Source: JACQFK01 sp964604905
GTDB taxonomy: Bacteria; Planctomycetota; MHYJ01; JACPRB01
Direction: 5' to 3'
DNA: 64,000 bases
NCBI GenBank assembly: GCA_964604905.1
Contig: CAZSCC010000370.1
Location: 3,944 to 67,943 of the forward strand
The notes below the pieces were generated by a model that made no database searches, was not told where the DNA came from, and was given only the letters and a program-made list of their open reading frames with translations. Of this stretch, positions 35,874 to 44,753 are shown one piece after another. Position 1 is the first letter of the stretch; every line of letters starts with the position of its first letter. The translations under genes were made by a program, and so were the position numbers.

Positions 35874-37232
35874 ATGAACTCGCTCCTGAAAGCCGCCCTC
35901 CTCCTGCTCGCGCTCCCCCCCGCGGCGCAGGACCGGAAGCCCAACGTGATCTTCATCCTGGCCGACGACCTCGGGTACGGGGACCTCGGCTGCTACGGCC
36001 AGAAGAAGATCCGCACGCCCAACCTCGACCGGATGGCCCAGGAGGGGCTTCGGTTCACCCAGTTCTACGCGGGCTCGACCGTCTGCGCCCCCTCGCGCTG
36101 CGTGCTCATGACCGGACGGAACACCGGCCACGCGTTCATCCGGGGGAATGCGAAGACGAATCTCCGTCCCGAGGACGTCACGGTCGCCGAGGTCTTCAAG
36201 GACGCCGGCTACGCGACGGGCCTCTGCGGCAAGTGGGGCCTCGGCCACGAGGGCTCGACCGGCGTGCCCACCCGCCAGGGCTTCGATTCCTTCTTCGGCT
36301 ACCTCGACCAGACCCACGCGCACAACTACTGGCCGACCTTCCTCATGAGGAACGAGGAGCGCGTGGCGCTGAAGAACGAGGTCCCCAACGAGGGGCCCGT
36401 GGGGCAGGGCGTCGCCTCCAAGCGGGTCGAGTGGAGCCACGACCTGATCGCGAAGGAGGCGCTGGCGTTCGTCGACCGCCACCGCGAGCGGCCCTTCTTC
36501 CTCTACTATGCCGCGACGCTCCCCCACGCGAACAACGAGGCCAAGAACAAGGGGATGGAGATCCCCGACCACGGCGACTACGCGGACCGCGACTGGCCGG
36601 AGCCCGAGAAGGGGCGGGCCGCCATGATCGCGCGGCTCGACCGCGACGTGGGCGAGCTCTTCCGAAAGCTCAAGGATCTCGGGCTTGACGACCGGACGCT
36701 CGTCCTCTTCTCGTCCGACAACGGGCCGCACCGGGAAGGCGGGGCCGACCCGGACTTCTTCGCCTCGAGCGGCCCGCTACGAGGGATCAAGCGCGCGCTC
36801 TACGAAGGGGGCATCCGCGTGCCGATGATCGCGCGCTGGCCGGGCAAGGTCCCGGCGGGCAAAACGAGCGATCACGTCTGGGGGATGTGGGACGTCCTCC
36901 CGACCGCCGCGGAGCTCTCGGGCGGGAAGGCCCCCGAGGGCCTGGACGGCGTCTCGATGGTCGGGGCGCTCCTGGGCCGGGAGGCGAAGGCGCAGGAGTT
37001 CCTCTACTGGGAATTCCACGAGGGCGGCTTCCGCCAGGCGGTGCGCCATGGCGACTGGAAGGGCGTGCGTGCCGGCTCGAAGGCCCCGCTGGAGCTGTAC
37101 GACCTGAAGACCGATCTCGGCGAGAAGGAGAACGTCGCCGCCCGGCACCCCGACGTCGTGGCGGCGATCGAGAAGTACCTTGCGACCGCGCGGACCGAGT
37201 CCGCCGAGTTCCCGGTCAAGGAGAAGAAATGA
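35874..37232 (+). CDS. arylsulfatase-family sulfatase, secreted
   Basis: 452 residues with a signal peptide (LLKAALLLLALPPAAQ). Sulfatase features: metal-binding Asp pair D31-D32 in ILADDLGYGDLGCYG, the formylglycine signature C71-A-P-S-R followed by LMTGR, LCGKWGLGH (catalytic Lys and His), and a SSDNGPH metal site near residue 283. Cys71 would be converted to formylglycine by a separate enzyme not in this window. It probably removes sulfate esters from polysaccharides in the periplasm, a common planctomycete trait. Confidence 0.93.
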   Translation: MNSLLKAALLLLALPPAAQDRKPNVIFILADDLGYGDLGCYGQKKIRTPNLDRMAQEGLRFTQFYAGSTVCAPSRCVLMTGRNTGHAFIRGNAKTNLRPEDVTVAEVFKDAGYATGLCGKWGLGHEGSTGVPTRQGFDSFFGYLDQTHAHNYWPTFLMRNEERVALKNEVPNEGPVGQGVASKRVEWSHDLIAKEALAFVDRHRERPFFLYYAATLPHANNEAKNKGMEIPDHGDYADRDWPEPEKGRAAMIARLDRDVGELFRKLKDLGLDDRTLVLFSSDNGPHREGGADPDFFASSGPLRGIKRALYEGGIRVPMIARWPGKVPAGKTSDHVWGMWDVLPTAAELSGGKAPEGLDGVSMVGALLGREAKAQEFLYWEFHEGGFRQAVRHGDWKGVRAGSKAPLELYDLKTDLGEKENVAARHPDVVAAIEKYLATARTESAEFPVKEKK

Positions 37233-37287
37233 GCAGGAAGAAGCTCGACTAGGTTGGTCCCATCGAGTCCGTGGGGATGGCTTTCAA

Positions 37288-37340
37288 CACAAAGGCACGA
37301 AGCTCACCCCGTCATTCTCAGAATCCTTTGTGACTTTGTG
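37288..37340. repeat. imperfect inverted repeat of the CACAAAG type
   Basis: Left arm CACAAAGGCACGAAG and right arm CTTTGTGACTTTGTG match at 13 of 15 positions around a 23-base loop, in the 164-bp gap after the sulfatase gene. Sequence composition is AT-richer than the surroundings. It resembles dispersed CACAAAGG-type repeats known from other environmental genomes (recalled, not searched) and may terminate the sulfatase message. The rest of the gap shows nothing. Confidence 0.45.
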
Positions 37341-37396
37341 GTGAGTCTTTCTCTTCGACATCCCTGGGGTCGACTTAGGGTACGATACGGGCTCCC

Positions 37397-38728
37397 ATGG
37401 CGGACCCTTCGAGACGGCTGGCGGCGCGCGGCGCGTTCTGGGTCGCCGTCTACGTCGCGGCCGCCCTCTCTCCCCTGGCGGTGGCCGCCCTCGCGACCGC
37501 GGCCGCCCCGCGGAGCTGGGTCACCGAGTTCTCGGTGGCGCTGGGCTTCCTCGCGCTCATGATCTTCGGCCTTCAGTTCGGCCTGGTCGCGCGGTTCCAG
37601 CGCGTCTCGGCCCCGTTCGGCATGGACGCGCTCGTCCAGTACCACCGCCAGATCGCGCTCGTCGCCGTGGCCTTCGCGCTGGTCCACCCGGTCCTGCTCA
37701 TGATCGAGGATCCCGGGAAACTGAAGCTTCTCGACGTCGTCCACGCGCCGTGGCGGGCCCGGCACGCCGTGGGCGCCACGGTCGCGCTCCTCCTGGTGGC
37801 GGGCCTCTCGGTCTTCCGGAAGCGGATCGGCCTCTCGTATGAGCGGTGGCAGTTCCTCCACGGCCTCCTGGCGGTCGCGGTGGTGGGGCTCTCGCTCGCC
37901 CACGCGGTCGGCGTGGGCTTTTATTCGGGCCGGCCCGGGACGCGCGCCCTCTGGTGCGCGCTCGCGGGGGGATGGGTCTCGCTCCTGGGCTGGGTCCGGA
38001 TCGTGAAGCCGCTGCTCCGGTTCCGGAGGCCGTGGCGGGTCGACGAGGTCCGCGCCGAGCGGGGCGGGGCTTGGACGCTCGTCCTTTCCCCCGTCGGCCA
38101 CCCCGGTCTGCGGTTCGAGCCCGGCCAGTTCGCCTGGCTGATCGTGGGCCGTTCGCCCTTCGCGCTGACGCAGCACCCGTTCTCGTTCTCCTCGAGCCCC
38201 GACCCGTCGGGGCGCGTGGCGTTCACAATCAAGGCGCGAGGCGATTTTAGCGGGTCGGTGGCCGGGATCGCGCCCGGGACGCGCGCCTACCTCGATGGGC
38301 CGTACGGGCTCTTCACGACGGCGCGGCACGACGGTCCGGGGTTCGTGCTGATCGCCGGCGGCGTCGGGATCACGCCCGTCATCTCGATGATCCGCTCGTT
38401 GGACGGCGTCAGCGACCCGCGTCCCCTGATCCTTGTCTACGGCAACAAGGATTGGGAAGGGGTGACGTTCCGGGAGGAGCTGGAGGAGCGGCGGGAGAAG
38501 ACCGGCCTGAGGCTCGTCCACGTGCTCGAGGCGCCGCCGGAAGGCTGGACGGGGGAGCGCGGCTTCATCACGGCCGAGCTCCTCCGGCGCCATCTCCCCG
38601 CGGGGTTCCAGGGGTTCCGGTACTTCGTCTGCGGCCCGATTCCGATGATGGACGCGATGGAACGCGAGCTGGTCTCGCTGGGGGTCCCCGACGCGAGCGT
38701 CGTCACCGAACGGTTCGACATGGTATAG
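37397..38728 (+). CDS. ferric-reductase-like membrane flavoprotein
   Basis: 443 residues. The N-terminal half has about six transmembrane helices of the ferric-reductase type, with candidate haem-ligand histidines in QYHRQIALVAVAFALVHPVLL and WQFLHGLLAVAVVGLSLAHA. FAD-binding domain ~215-320 (FEPGQFAWL, LTQHPFSFSSSPD, DGPYGLF). NAD(P)-binding domain ~325-443 (IAGGVGITPVISMI, VCGPIPMMDAMERE). It would move electrons from NAD(P)H across the membrane via FAD and haem; the acceptor is unknown. Followed at 3 bp by a tiny membrane-protein frame. Confidence 0.88.
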   Translation: MADPSRRLAARGAFWVAVYVAAALSPLAVAALATAAAPRSWVTEFSVALGFLALMIFGLQFGLVARFQRVSAPFGMDALVQYHRQIALVAVAFALVHPVLLMIEDPGKLKLLDVVHAPWRARHAVGATVALLLVAGLSVFRKRIGLSYERWQFLHGLLAVAVVGLSLAHAVGVGFYSGRPGTRALWCALAGGWVSLLGWVRIVKPLLRFRRPWRVDEVRAERGGAWTLVLSPVGHPGLRFEPGQFAWLIVGRSPFALTQHPFSFSSSPDPSGRVAFTIKARGDFSGSVAGIAPGTRAYLDGPYGLFTTARHDGPGFVLIAGGVGITPVISMIRSLDGVSDPRPLILVYGNKDWEGVTFREELEERREKTGLRLVHVLEAPPEGWTGERGFITAELLRRHLPAGFQGFRYFVCGPIPMMDAMERELVSLGVPDASVVTERFDMV

Positions 38729-38731
38729 AGA

Positions 38732-38830
38732 ATGAGGAAGACGTGGACGTCGAGGTTCGCGGCGGGGACGGCGCTCCTGCTGCTCCTGGCGGCGGCGCTC
38801 TTCGCCTGGCTGCGGAGCCGGGGCGGGTAG
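38732..38830 (+). CDS. 32-residue single-pass membrane peptide
   Basis: ATG at 38732, 3 bp after the ferric-reductase-like stop, to TAG at 38830. It encodes MRKTWTSRF, a hydrophobic helix rich in Ala and Leu (about residues 10-27), and ends WLRSRGG. A basic N-terminus, one membrane helix and a basic C-terminus are what small accessory subunits of membrane redox enzymes look like, and its position between two operon genes supports it. Too short to be certain; no family recognised. Confidence 0.45.
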   Translation: MRKTWTSRFAAGTALLLLLAAALFAWLRSRGG

Positions 38831-38855
38831 GAAGCCCGGATACGGAGGGATCCTC

Positions 38856-39347
38856 ATGGGGAAGCCGCTGCTGATCGGTCTGCTGATCGTGGGGGGAGTG
38901 GGAGGCGCGATCTACTGGTTCAACACGCGGCCGGTCCCCTACGCCGATGAGGAGGGATATTCCATCGGGCTGCCCGCCGGCTGGGAGGCGCGGAAGATCG
39001 GCAGCCAGATGGCCGGGAACGGGCCGCTCAGCGCGGGCGGAGTGGGCAGCGCGATGGCGGCCGTGTACCCCTATCGAGGCGGACAGGCCACTCGCTGGCC
39101 CGACGAGGGGAGGGACAGCTTCCTGGTCCTGCCCGAGTGGAGTCAAGCCACCGAGATCGGCGGGGCGCGCGCGGTCGTGGCGACCTTCCTGGACGGCGGG
39201 TGCCGTTGGTTCGGGGCGGCGGTCGACCGGGGGAACAGCCTCTTGGTCTTCAAGATCGGCTGTTCGCCGGAGCTGTTCGGGAAGCACCGGGCCACGTTCG
39301 AGAAGTCGGCGCGCAGCATCCGGCTTGCCCCGCCACCGTCGCGCTGA
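38856..39347 (+). CDS. membrane-anchored protein, function unknown
   Basis: 163 residues with GGAGGGA upstream. Residues 3-22 (PLLIGLLIVGGVGGAIYWF) form an N-terminal anchor. The soluble part (DEEGYSIGLPAGWEARK ... SFLVLPEW ... GCRWFGAAVDRGNSLLVFKIGC ... FEKSARSIRL) has the pattern of PsbP/DUF1795-like domains, where a G-Y-S-I/L-P-x-G-W opening and a terminal S-I-R/F strand are typical. It follows the ferric-reductase-like gene and tiny membrane peptide, probably in the same transcript. Confidence 0.6.
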   Translation: MGKPLLIGLLIVGGVGGAIYWFNTRPVPYADEEGYSIGLPAGWEARKIGSQMAGNGPLSAGGVGSAMAAVYPYRGGQATRWPDEGRDSFLVLPEWSQATEIGGARAVVATFLDGGCRWFGAAVDRGNSLLVFKIGCSPELFGKHRATFEKSARSIRLAPPPSR

Positions 39348-39493
39348 GGAGCGCTGCGCGAGCGGTTTCAGCTTCCCGGTCCCTCCGTTCTCTCCCCGCC
39401 TTCCGGGCGACGGAACTCCCGGCCGCGACGTATATCAAGCAGGCTCGACCCGGTCCGCGCCGGGCGGGGTCGGCCGCTTTGGAGGAGAAGCCC

Positions 39494-40492
39494 ATGCGGC
39501 GTTCGTTCCTCGCCCTCGCCGTCCTCGCCGGATGTTCAACCGCCCCGCCCTACCCCCCGATTCAGACGGGGGTGCCACCGGCCGGCCTCGCCGGCTTCCG
39601 CGTCGACCCCGCGTGGCCGAAGAGACCGGCGGAGGTGACCTGGGGGGAGTGTTCCGGGGTGGCCGTCGATGCGAAGGACAACGTCTGGCTTTTCACGCGG
39701 AACGCGCCGTTCGTCCAGGTCTACGCCCCGGACGGGACGCCCGTCCGGCCGTGGCCCGAGATCGAGCACAAGCGGGCCCACCACATCCGGATCGACCCCG
39801 AGGGGAACGTCTGGCTCACCGACGTCGGTCTCCACACGGTGCGGAAATACACCCCCGGGGGGAAGCTCCTCCTCTCGCTCGGCACGCCGGACGTCCCGGG
39901 CAACGACGCGACCCACTTCAACATGCCCACGGACGTCGCCGTGACGCGGGCCGGGGACGTCTTCGTCTCGGACGGCTATGGAAACAACAGGGTGGCCCAC
40001 TTCGACAAGACGGGGACGTTCGTCAAGGCCTGGGGGAAGAAGGGGAACGGCCCCGGCGAGTTCAACCTGCCCCACTCGATCGCCGCGGACTCGAAGGGCC
40101 GGCTCTACGTCGGCGACCGCAACAACATGCGTATGCAGGTGTTCGAGCAGGACGGCACGTTCGTCGCGCAGTGGCGGAATCTCCTGAGCCCCTGGGGGAT
40201 CTGCGTCACCCCGAAGGACGAGATCTGGGCCTGCGGCCCCTCACCGTCCATCTCGGCGAACGCGACGGGGAACGCGGCCATCCCGCCGCACGACCAGGTG
40301 CTTGCGCGGTTCGACACGACGGGCCGGCTCCTCCAGCTCTGGTGTCCCCCCAAGGGGGCGGACGGGGCGGAGAAGCCGGGCGACCTCAACTGGGTGCACG
40401 CCGTGGCGGTGGACTCGAAGGGAAACCTCTACGTCACCGACATCCGGGGGCGGCGGCTTCAGCGCTTCATGCCCCTCGTGACCGGTCCGTGA
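39494..40492 (+). CDS. NHL-repeat lipoprotein (peptidyl-hydroxyglycine lyase-like)
   Basis: 332 residues from the ATG at 39494, which follows GGAGGAGAA and gives a lipoprotein signal (SFLALAVLAGC). Upstream in-frame codons overlap the preceding gene. NHL propeller repeats: GVAVDAKDNVWLFTR, HIRIDPEGNVWLTDVGLHTVRKY, DVAVTRAGDVFVSDGYGNNRVAHFD, SIAADSKGRLYVGDRNNMRMQVF, AVAVDSKGNLYVTDIRGRRLQRF. This is the arrangement of proteins usually annotated as peptidyl-alpha-hydroxyglycine alpha-amidating lyase family, but lyase activity is unproven in bacteria. The 146-bp gap before it holds only GC-rich sequence and a possible -10 (TATATC). Confidence 0.82.
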   Translation: MRRSFLALAVLAGCSTAPPYPPIQTGVPPAGLAGFRVDPAWPKRPAEVTWGECSGVAVDAKDNVWLFTRNAPFVQVYAPDGTPVRPWPEIEHKRAHHIRIDPEGNVWLTDVGLHTVRKYTPGGKLLLSLGTPDVPGNDATHFNMPTDVAVTRAGDVFVSDGYGNNRVAHFDKTGTFVKAWGKKGNGPGEFNLPHSIAADSKGRLYVGDRNNMRMQVFEQDGTFVAQWRNLLSPWGICVTPKDEIWACGPSPSISANATGNAAIPPHDQVLARFDTTGRLLQLWCPPKGADGAEKPGDLNWVHAVAVDSKGNLYVTDIRGRRLQRFMPLVTGP

Positions 40493-40572
40493 ATCGGGGG
40501 TGAGATCAGACCTGCCCCTTCCCGTGCGTATGGGCCCCGTCTGGAAGGACCCTGCTCGCGCGCGGGGACGCC

Positions 40573-41586
40573 CTACTTGATCGCCAGGACCGTGTCGACG
40601 ACCGAGCCCGTCTCGCGGGCCTGAACGTCCCTGAAGCCGGCTTCGAGCAGGATCGCGCGGTACTCCGCGGCGTTGCGCTCCTTCCCCTCCGTGCAGACGA
40701 GCATGTTGAGGGACTGGAGCTGGCCCTTGAGCGGGCCGGTCTTGTCGTCGTTGAGCAGCCGTTCGGCGATGAGGAGGCCGCCGCCCGCCGGCAGCCGCGC
40801 GCAGATCTTCGAGAGCAGAACCCTGATCTTCTCCGCCGACCAGTCGTGGAGGATGCGGCCGAGCGCGAAGAGGTCGGCCTCCGGCAGCGGGTCCTTGAAG
40901 AAGTCGCCCGCGACGACGCCGAGCCGCGCCCTGTCCGGCGAGGCGTCGATGAATTCCCGCGCGACCCCGACGACGGGCGGCAGGTCGAAGATCGTGCCTC
41001 TCAGCTCCGGGTAGCGCCGTACCGCCTCGATCGCGAGGTGGCCGGTGGCGCCGCCCAGGTCGACCAGGTGCCTGAAGCGGCCCAGGTCGAACATCTCGAC
41101 GACGCGGGGCGAGCTCAGCATCCCCATCCCGTGCATGCCCATCAGGAAGGTGCGCTTCGCCTCCTCGGACTTGAAGAAGTGGGCGAAGATGTCGCCCTTG
41201 AGGCCGTAGGTGGTCTCCCACAGGTGGACGCCCTTGCGGATCGCGGTCTCCAGGTCGCCCCACATCCGATAGCCGACGCGGTTGGAGTAGTCGATGTAGC
41301 CGACCAGCGCCCGGGGGCTGGAGCGGACGAGATAGGCCGAGGCGACGGGGAGGTTCGAATAGGCGCCGTCCTTCTTCCCGAGCAGCCCGCTGCCGACGCA
41401 GGCGTCCAGCAGGCGTTCGGCGCCATCGGCGTCGAGCGAGAGTTCGCGCGCGAGCGCGTCGGCCTTCGCCGGCCCGCGCTGCAGCCGTTCGAAGACGCCC
41501 AGTTCCAGCGCGGCGAACATCGCCTTCGAGCGGCGGAAGCCGTCCAGGGATTCCAGGACCGGCGACGGATCGACGGGATCGGCCAT
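40573..41586 (-). CDS. SAM-dependent O-methyltransferase (ASMT/COMT type)
   Basis: 337 residues. Residues 1-100 form a winged-helix dimerisation domain (FAALELGVFERLQRG, LDADGAERLLDACVGSGLL). The catalytic Rossmann domain follows: HLVDLGGATGHLAIEAVRRYP (SAM loop), GTIFDLPPVVGVAREF, GVVAGDFFKDPLPEADLFALGRILHDW, where the HDW His is the usual general base, and GGGLLIAERLLND. This matches hydroxyindole/caffeate-type O-methyltransferases that finish secondary metabolites, but no biosynthetic cluster is adjacent. A TACTAT box lies about 22 bp upstream of the ATG on this strand. Confidence 0.85.
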   Translation of the reverse strand: MADPVDPSPVLESLDGFRRSKAMFAALELGVFERLQRGPAKADALARELSLDADGAERLLDACVGSGLLGKKDGAYSNLPVASAYLVRSSPRALVGYIDYSNRVGYRMWGDLETAIRKGVHLWETTYGLKGDIFAHFFKSEEAKRTFLMGMHGMGMLSSPRVVEMFDLGRFRHLVDLGGATGHLAIEAVRRYPELRGTIFDLPPVVGVAREFIDASPDRARLGVVAGDFFKDPLPEADLFALGRILHDWSAEKIRVLLSKICARLPAGGGLLIAERLLNDDKTGPLKGQLQSLNMLVCTEGKERNAAEYRAILLEAGFRDVQARETGSVVDTVLAIK

Positions 41587-41635
41587 GCGTTCACCTCGGA
41601 ACGGAGGATAGTAAAAAGAGACGGGGATGAGAAGC

Positions 41636-41656
41636 GGGAAGAGGAGGGGAGGGGGT
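41636..41656. other. G-rich tract with core shared by the 72-bp direct repeats
   Basis: Intergenic purine tract upstream of the methyltransferase gene. It contains the 14-mer GGGAAGAGGAGGGG (41636-41649), which also occurs in both copies of the 72-bp repeat (45512 and 47012), followed by a further G5 run. Capable of G-quadruplex formation on the plus strand. Confidence 0.4.
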
Positions 41657-41710
41657 GGACTCCGGGCCGCCTTCCGCCCTTCTCGTCGGATGTCAGGGCC
41701 GCGGCCCCCG

Positions 41711-44290
41711 CTAGTCCGTCACCTGGCGGCGGGCGAGGCGGATGACGTTCTCGCAGCTGGCACGCTCGGGATGGCCCGCCTGGAGCGCGCGCTCCATGGC
41801 GGAGATCGCCTCGCGCCAGCGCCGGGTGTTGTAGGCCGTGGCCCCCAGGTTGAACCAGCCGGAGTGGAAGCCGGGGGCCATCGAGGTGGACTTCCGGAAA
41901 TCCTCGTACGCCCCCTCCATGTCGCCGGTCTTGGAGCGGAGCGCGCCGCGGAGGTAGACCGGATAGTAGTGAGCGGGGTTGAGTCCCATCGATCGGTCGA
42001 GCTCCGACCGCGCCTCCTCGTATCGCTCCAGCTGCCCCAGCATGGCCGCGCGGTTCATCCGGCAGATGAAGGAGTCGGGGTTGATCTTCAAGCCCTGCTC
42101 GTACCACTCCAGGGCCTTGGCCGGGTCGGCGCCGGCGGCCGCCTGCCCCATGAACCAGCAGGCCAGCGCGTCGTCGGGCCGCAGCGCATGGGCCACGCGC
42201 ACGTCCTCCATCGCGAGCTTGGCGTTCCCGCCCTGCTTGTAGACGTACCCGCGCATCATCCGCGCCTCGTAGTAGTTCGGCCGCAGCCGGATGGCCTCCG
42301 AATAGGCCTCCACCGCCGAGCGGAGCATGAGGGCCTGCGGCTCGTTCAGGTTCCCCTCGATGACCGAGCCCGCCCCGAAGTAGAGGGCGTCCCCCTTGAG
42401 CTTCCAGAGCTCCTCCTGCTCGCGCTTCTCCTTCAGGCGCCGGTCGCAGAGGCGCAGGCACTCCTCGAGCTTCCCCTCGGCGAAGGCCACCCAGGCTTCG
42501 TCGGCCATCACGATCTTGGCCTGGTCCTTCCCCTTCGCGAAGGGCCGGGCGACCTCCTCGCTCCATTCCCAGCCCAGGTGGAAGCGCGCCTCGATGTACC
42601 GCTGGAGGAGGAGCTTCCCGCGCTCCGTGCGCGCCGCCGCGAAGTCCGGCCGGAGCTCGATCGCCCGGGCGAAGTCGCGGTCCGCCTCGTCGGTCTCGAA
42701 CCGGAAGGCCCGGGCGCGGCCGCGCGAGTGGAGGGCGTCGGGATTCTCCGGCCACTTCCCCAGGGACTCCGTGAAGGCCGCGATCGCGGTGACAAGCCGG
42801 GCGCGGGTCTTGACGAGGTCAGTCCCATGCCGGTAGAGGTCCTTCACGGCCTCGTCAAGCTCGTCCTGGCCCCGCTGGTAGGCAGGGCGCGCGGCGTCCC
42901 GGAGGGCGGCGCGGGCCTTCTCCTCGGCAGTGGCCCTCTCGGCGCGTACCTTGGCCTCCTCGGCGGCCACCTTGCCTTTTTCCGACGCGGCGCCCTTCTC
43001 CGACGCGAGCCGCATCTGCTTGCGGCACTCCTCGAGCTTCAGCTTGATGTCGGCGTTCTCGCGGTCGAGCTCGAGGGCCCGGCTGTAGAGCTCGAGGGCC
43101 TTCTGGTACTGGCGCTGCCCGTATTCGGCGTCCCCCTGGCGGAGGTGGGCGTCCCGGGCGGAGGCGCGCTGGGAGAGCCAGGCTCCGCCCGCGAAAGCCA
43201 GGAAGAGGAGGGCGACGGCGCCGGCGGCGATCGCCTTATGGCGGCGGAGGAGCCGCTTGGCGCGGGTGAACGTCGAGGCCGGGCGGGCGACGATCGATTC
43301 GCCCTTGAGGAAGCGCTCGAGGTCGTCGGCGAACGCCTTCGCGCTGGGGTAGCGCCGGCGGGGGTCCTTGTCCATGGCGCGGACGACGATCGTCTCGACG
43401 TCCGCGGGGACGCTGGCCAGGCGGGAGGGCGGGATCGCCTCCTCGTCCACGACCCGGCGGAGGATCTGCGCGGCGCTCTCGCCGCGGAAGGGGGGCCGGC
43501 CCGTCACGAGCTCGTAAAGGACGGCGCCCAGCTGGTAGATGTCGCTCCGGGGGCCGATCTGGCCGGTCAGGCCCTCGGCCTGCTCGGGGGACATGTAGCT
43601 CGGGGTGCCGACGACCATGCCGGAAATCGTGAGCCGGGCGGCGTCCTTCATCGACTTGGCCAGGCCGAAGTCGAGGATCGTGGGCTTGTCGTCCGAGTCG
43701 AGGAGGATGTTCCCCGGCTTGAGGTCGCGGTGGATGATGGAGTGCCGGTGGGCGAAGTCGAGGGCGAGGGCGACCTGGTGCATGATCTCGCAGGCGCGGC
43801 GGACGCCGAGCTTGAGGCCGTGGAGGTTCTGTCCTTCCACGTACTCCATCGAGATGTACGGCTTCCCGTCGGCCTCGCCGACCTCGTAGATCGAGGCGAT
43901 GTTGGGATGCTTGAGGGAGGCGGCGGTCTGGGCCTCCCGCTGGAACCGTTTCAGGTCCTCGTCCGAGCCCGGGAGGATGAGGAACTTGACGGCGACCCAG
44001 CGTTTGAGGGAACTGTCCCAGGCCTTGTAGACGACACCCATGCCGCCCCGTCCCAGCTCGCGGAGGAGGATGTATTTCCCGATCCGGTTGCGCGGGTCTT
44101 CGGCGGCGCGGGAGACCTCGGCGGGCGTATCGGCGCGGACGGTCTTGGCCTCGGCGGGGTCGAGGAGGTCGCCTCCGCAGTCGCGGGAGAGGCAGCGGTA
44201 TTTCCGGGAGGGATCGTAGCCCTTGACGGTCTGGGCGGTGCCGCAGCGCAGGCAGTGGAGCTGGACGGGGGCTCCCGAGGGCATAGGCAT
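41711..44290 (-). CDS. Ser/Thr protein kinase with zinc ribbon, transmembrane helix and TPR repeats
   Basis: 859 residues. A zinc ribbon (C13-x-x-C16 ... C33-x4-C38) precedes a complete kinase domain (~70-335): GRGGMGVVYKA, VAVKFL (ATP Lys), HRDLKPGN (catalytic Asp), DFGLA, GTPSYMSPEQ and SDIYQLGAVLYEL. One transmembrane helix (~365-385) and about ten TPR motifs follow (for example AEYGQRQYQKALELYSRALELD). This is the standard planctomycete/PknB-like signalling layout with TPRs outside the membrane, except that the zinc ribbon is cytoplasmic and may be regulatory. An ATAGTA/TACTAT box lies ~27 bp upstream of the start. Confidence 0.92.
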   Translation of the reverse strand: MPMPSGAPVQLHCLRCGTAQTVKGYDPSRKYRCLSRDCGGDLLDPAEAKTVRADTPAEVSRAAEDPRNRIGKYILLRELGRGGMGVVYKAWDSSLKRWVAVKFLILPGSDEDLKRFQREAQTAASLKHPNIASIYEVGEADGKPYISMEYVEGQNLHGLKLGVRRACEIMHQVALALDFAHRHSIIHRDLKPGNILLDSDDKPTILDFGLAKSMKDAARLTISGMVVGTPSYMSPEQAEGLTGQIGPRSDIYQLGAVLYELVTGRPPFRGESAAQILRRVVDEEAIPPSRLASVPADVETIVVRAMDKDPRRRYPSAKAFADDLERFLKGESIVARPASTFTRAKRLLRRHKAIAAGAVALLFLAFAGGAWLSQRASARDAHLRQGDAEYGQRQYQKALELYSRALELDRENADIKLKLEECRKQMRLASEKGAASEKGKVAAEEAKVRAERATAEEKARAALRDAARPAYQRGQDELDEAVKDLYRHGTDLVKTRARLVTAIAAFTESLGKWPENPDALHSRGRARAFRFETDEADRDFARAIELRPDFAAARTERGKLLLQRYIEARFHLGWEWSEEVARPFAKGKDQAKIVMADEAWVAFAEGKLEECLRLCDRRLKEKREQEELWKLKGDALYFGAGSVIEGNLNEPQALMLRSAVEAYSEAIRLRPNYYEARMMRGYVYKQGGNAKLAMEDVRVAHALRPDDALACWFMGQAAAGADPAKALEWYEQGLKINPDSFICRMNRAAMLGQLERYEEARSELDRSMGLNPAHYYPVYLRGALRSKTGDMEGAYEDFRKSTSMAPGFHSGWFNLGATAYNTRRWREAISAMERALQAGHPERASCENVIRLARRQVTD

Positions 44291-44388
44291 ATTTTATGAC
44301 GTGCGGCGGATCGAGGATAGTAACTTTATCGCGCGGCAGGGTCGAGAAGGGGGAAGCGAGGGACGATCAGGCCGGGAGGTCCCCCCGT

Positions 44389-44730
44389 TCAGTCCGCCAG
44401 CACCCTGGTCGGGTCCGCCTTCGGAACGAGCTTCTGGCCGAGGCCGAGGCACGCCTTGCAGGGCACCGCGACCCGGCGGAAGGCGAGGCCGCGTCCCTCG
44501 CAGAGCGCGCACGGCGCCGCCGAACAGATGTCCTCGACGGCCGGCGGCTTCCGGAGCGGCTCGCACGTGGGACAGTCGATGAACCCGTTGGGGCAGGCCG
44601 AGCACTTCCGGGCGGGCTCGGTCCCCGCGCCCTTGCAGGTCGCGCAAAGGAGGCTTCCCCCGCCGCTCCCGCCCCCGCCCGACTTGCTCAGTCCGCCCCC
44701 CTGGCACGCGGTGCAGACGCCCCTGATCAC
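44389..44730 (-). CDS. DnaJ-type zinc-finger (CxxCxGxG) protein
   Basis: 113 residues from a GTG at 44730; an in-frame stop lies not far upstream and no ATG is available, so the N-terminus could be truncated. Cysteine pairs CTACQGGG, CATCKGAG, CSACPNG, CPTC, CALCEGRG and CKACLGLG resemble the central zinc-finger domain of DnaJ, without J domain or substrate-binding domain. A Gly-rich linker (KSGGGGSGGGS) separates the first two. It lies upstream of, and on the same strand as, the kinase (98 bp), so the two may be co-transcribed. Confidence 0.7.
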   Translation of the reverse strand: MIRGVCTACQGGGLSKSGGGGSGGGSLLCATCKGAGTEPARKCSACPNGFIDCPTCEPLRKPPAVEDICSAAPCALCEGRGLAFRRVAVPCKACLGLGQKLVPKADPTRVLAD

Positions 44731-44753
44731 CCCGCGGACGGGGAGGAACGGGC

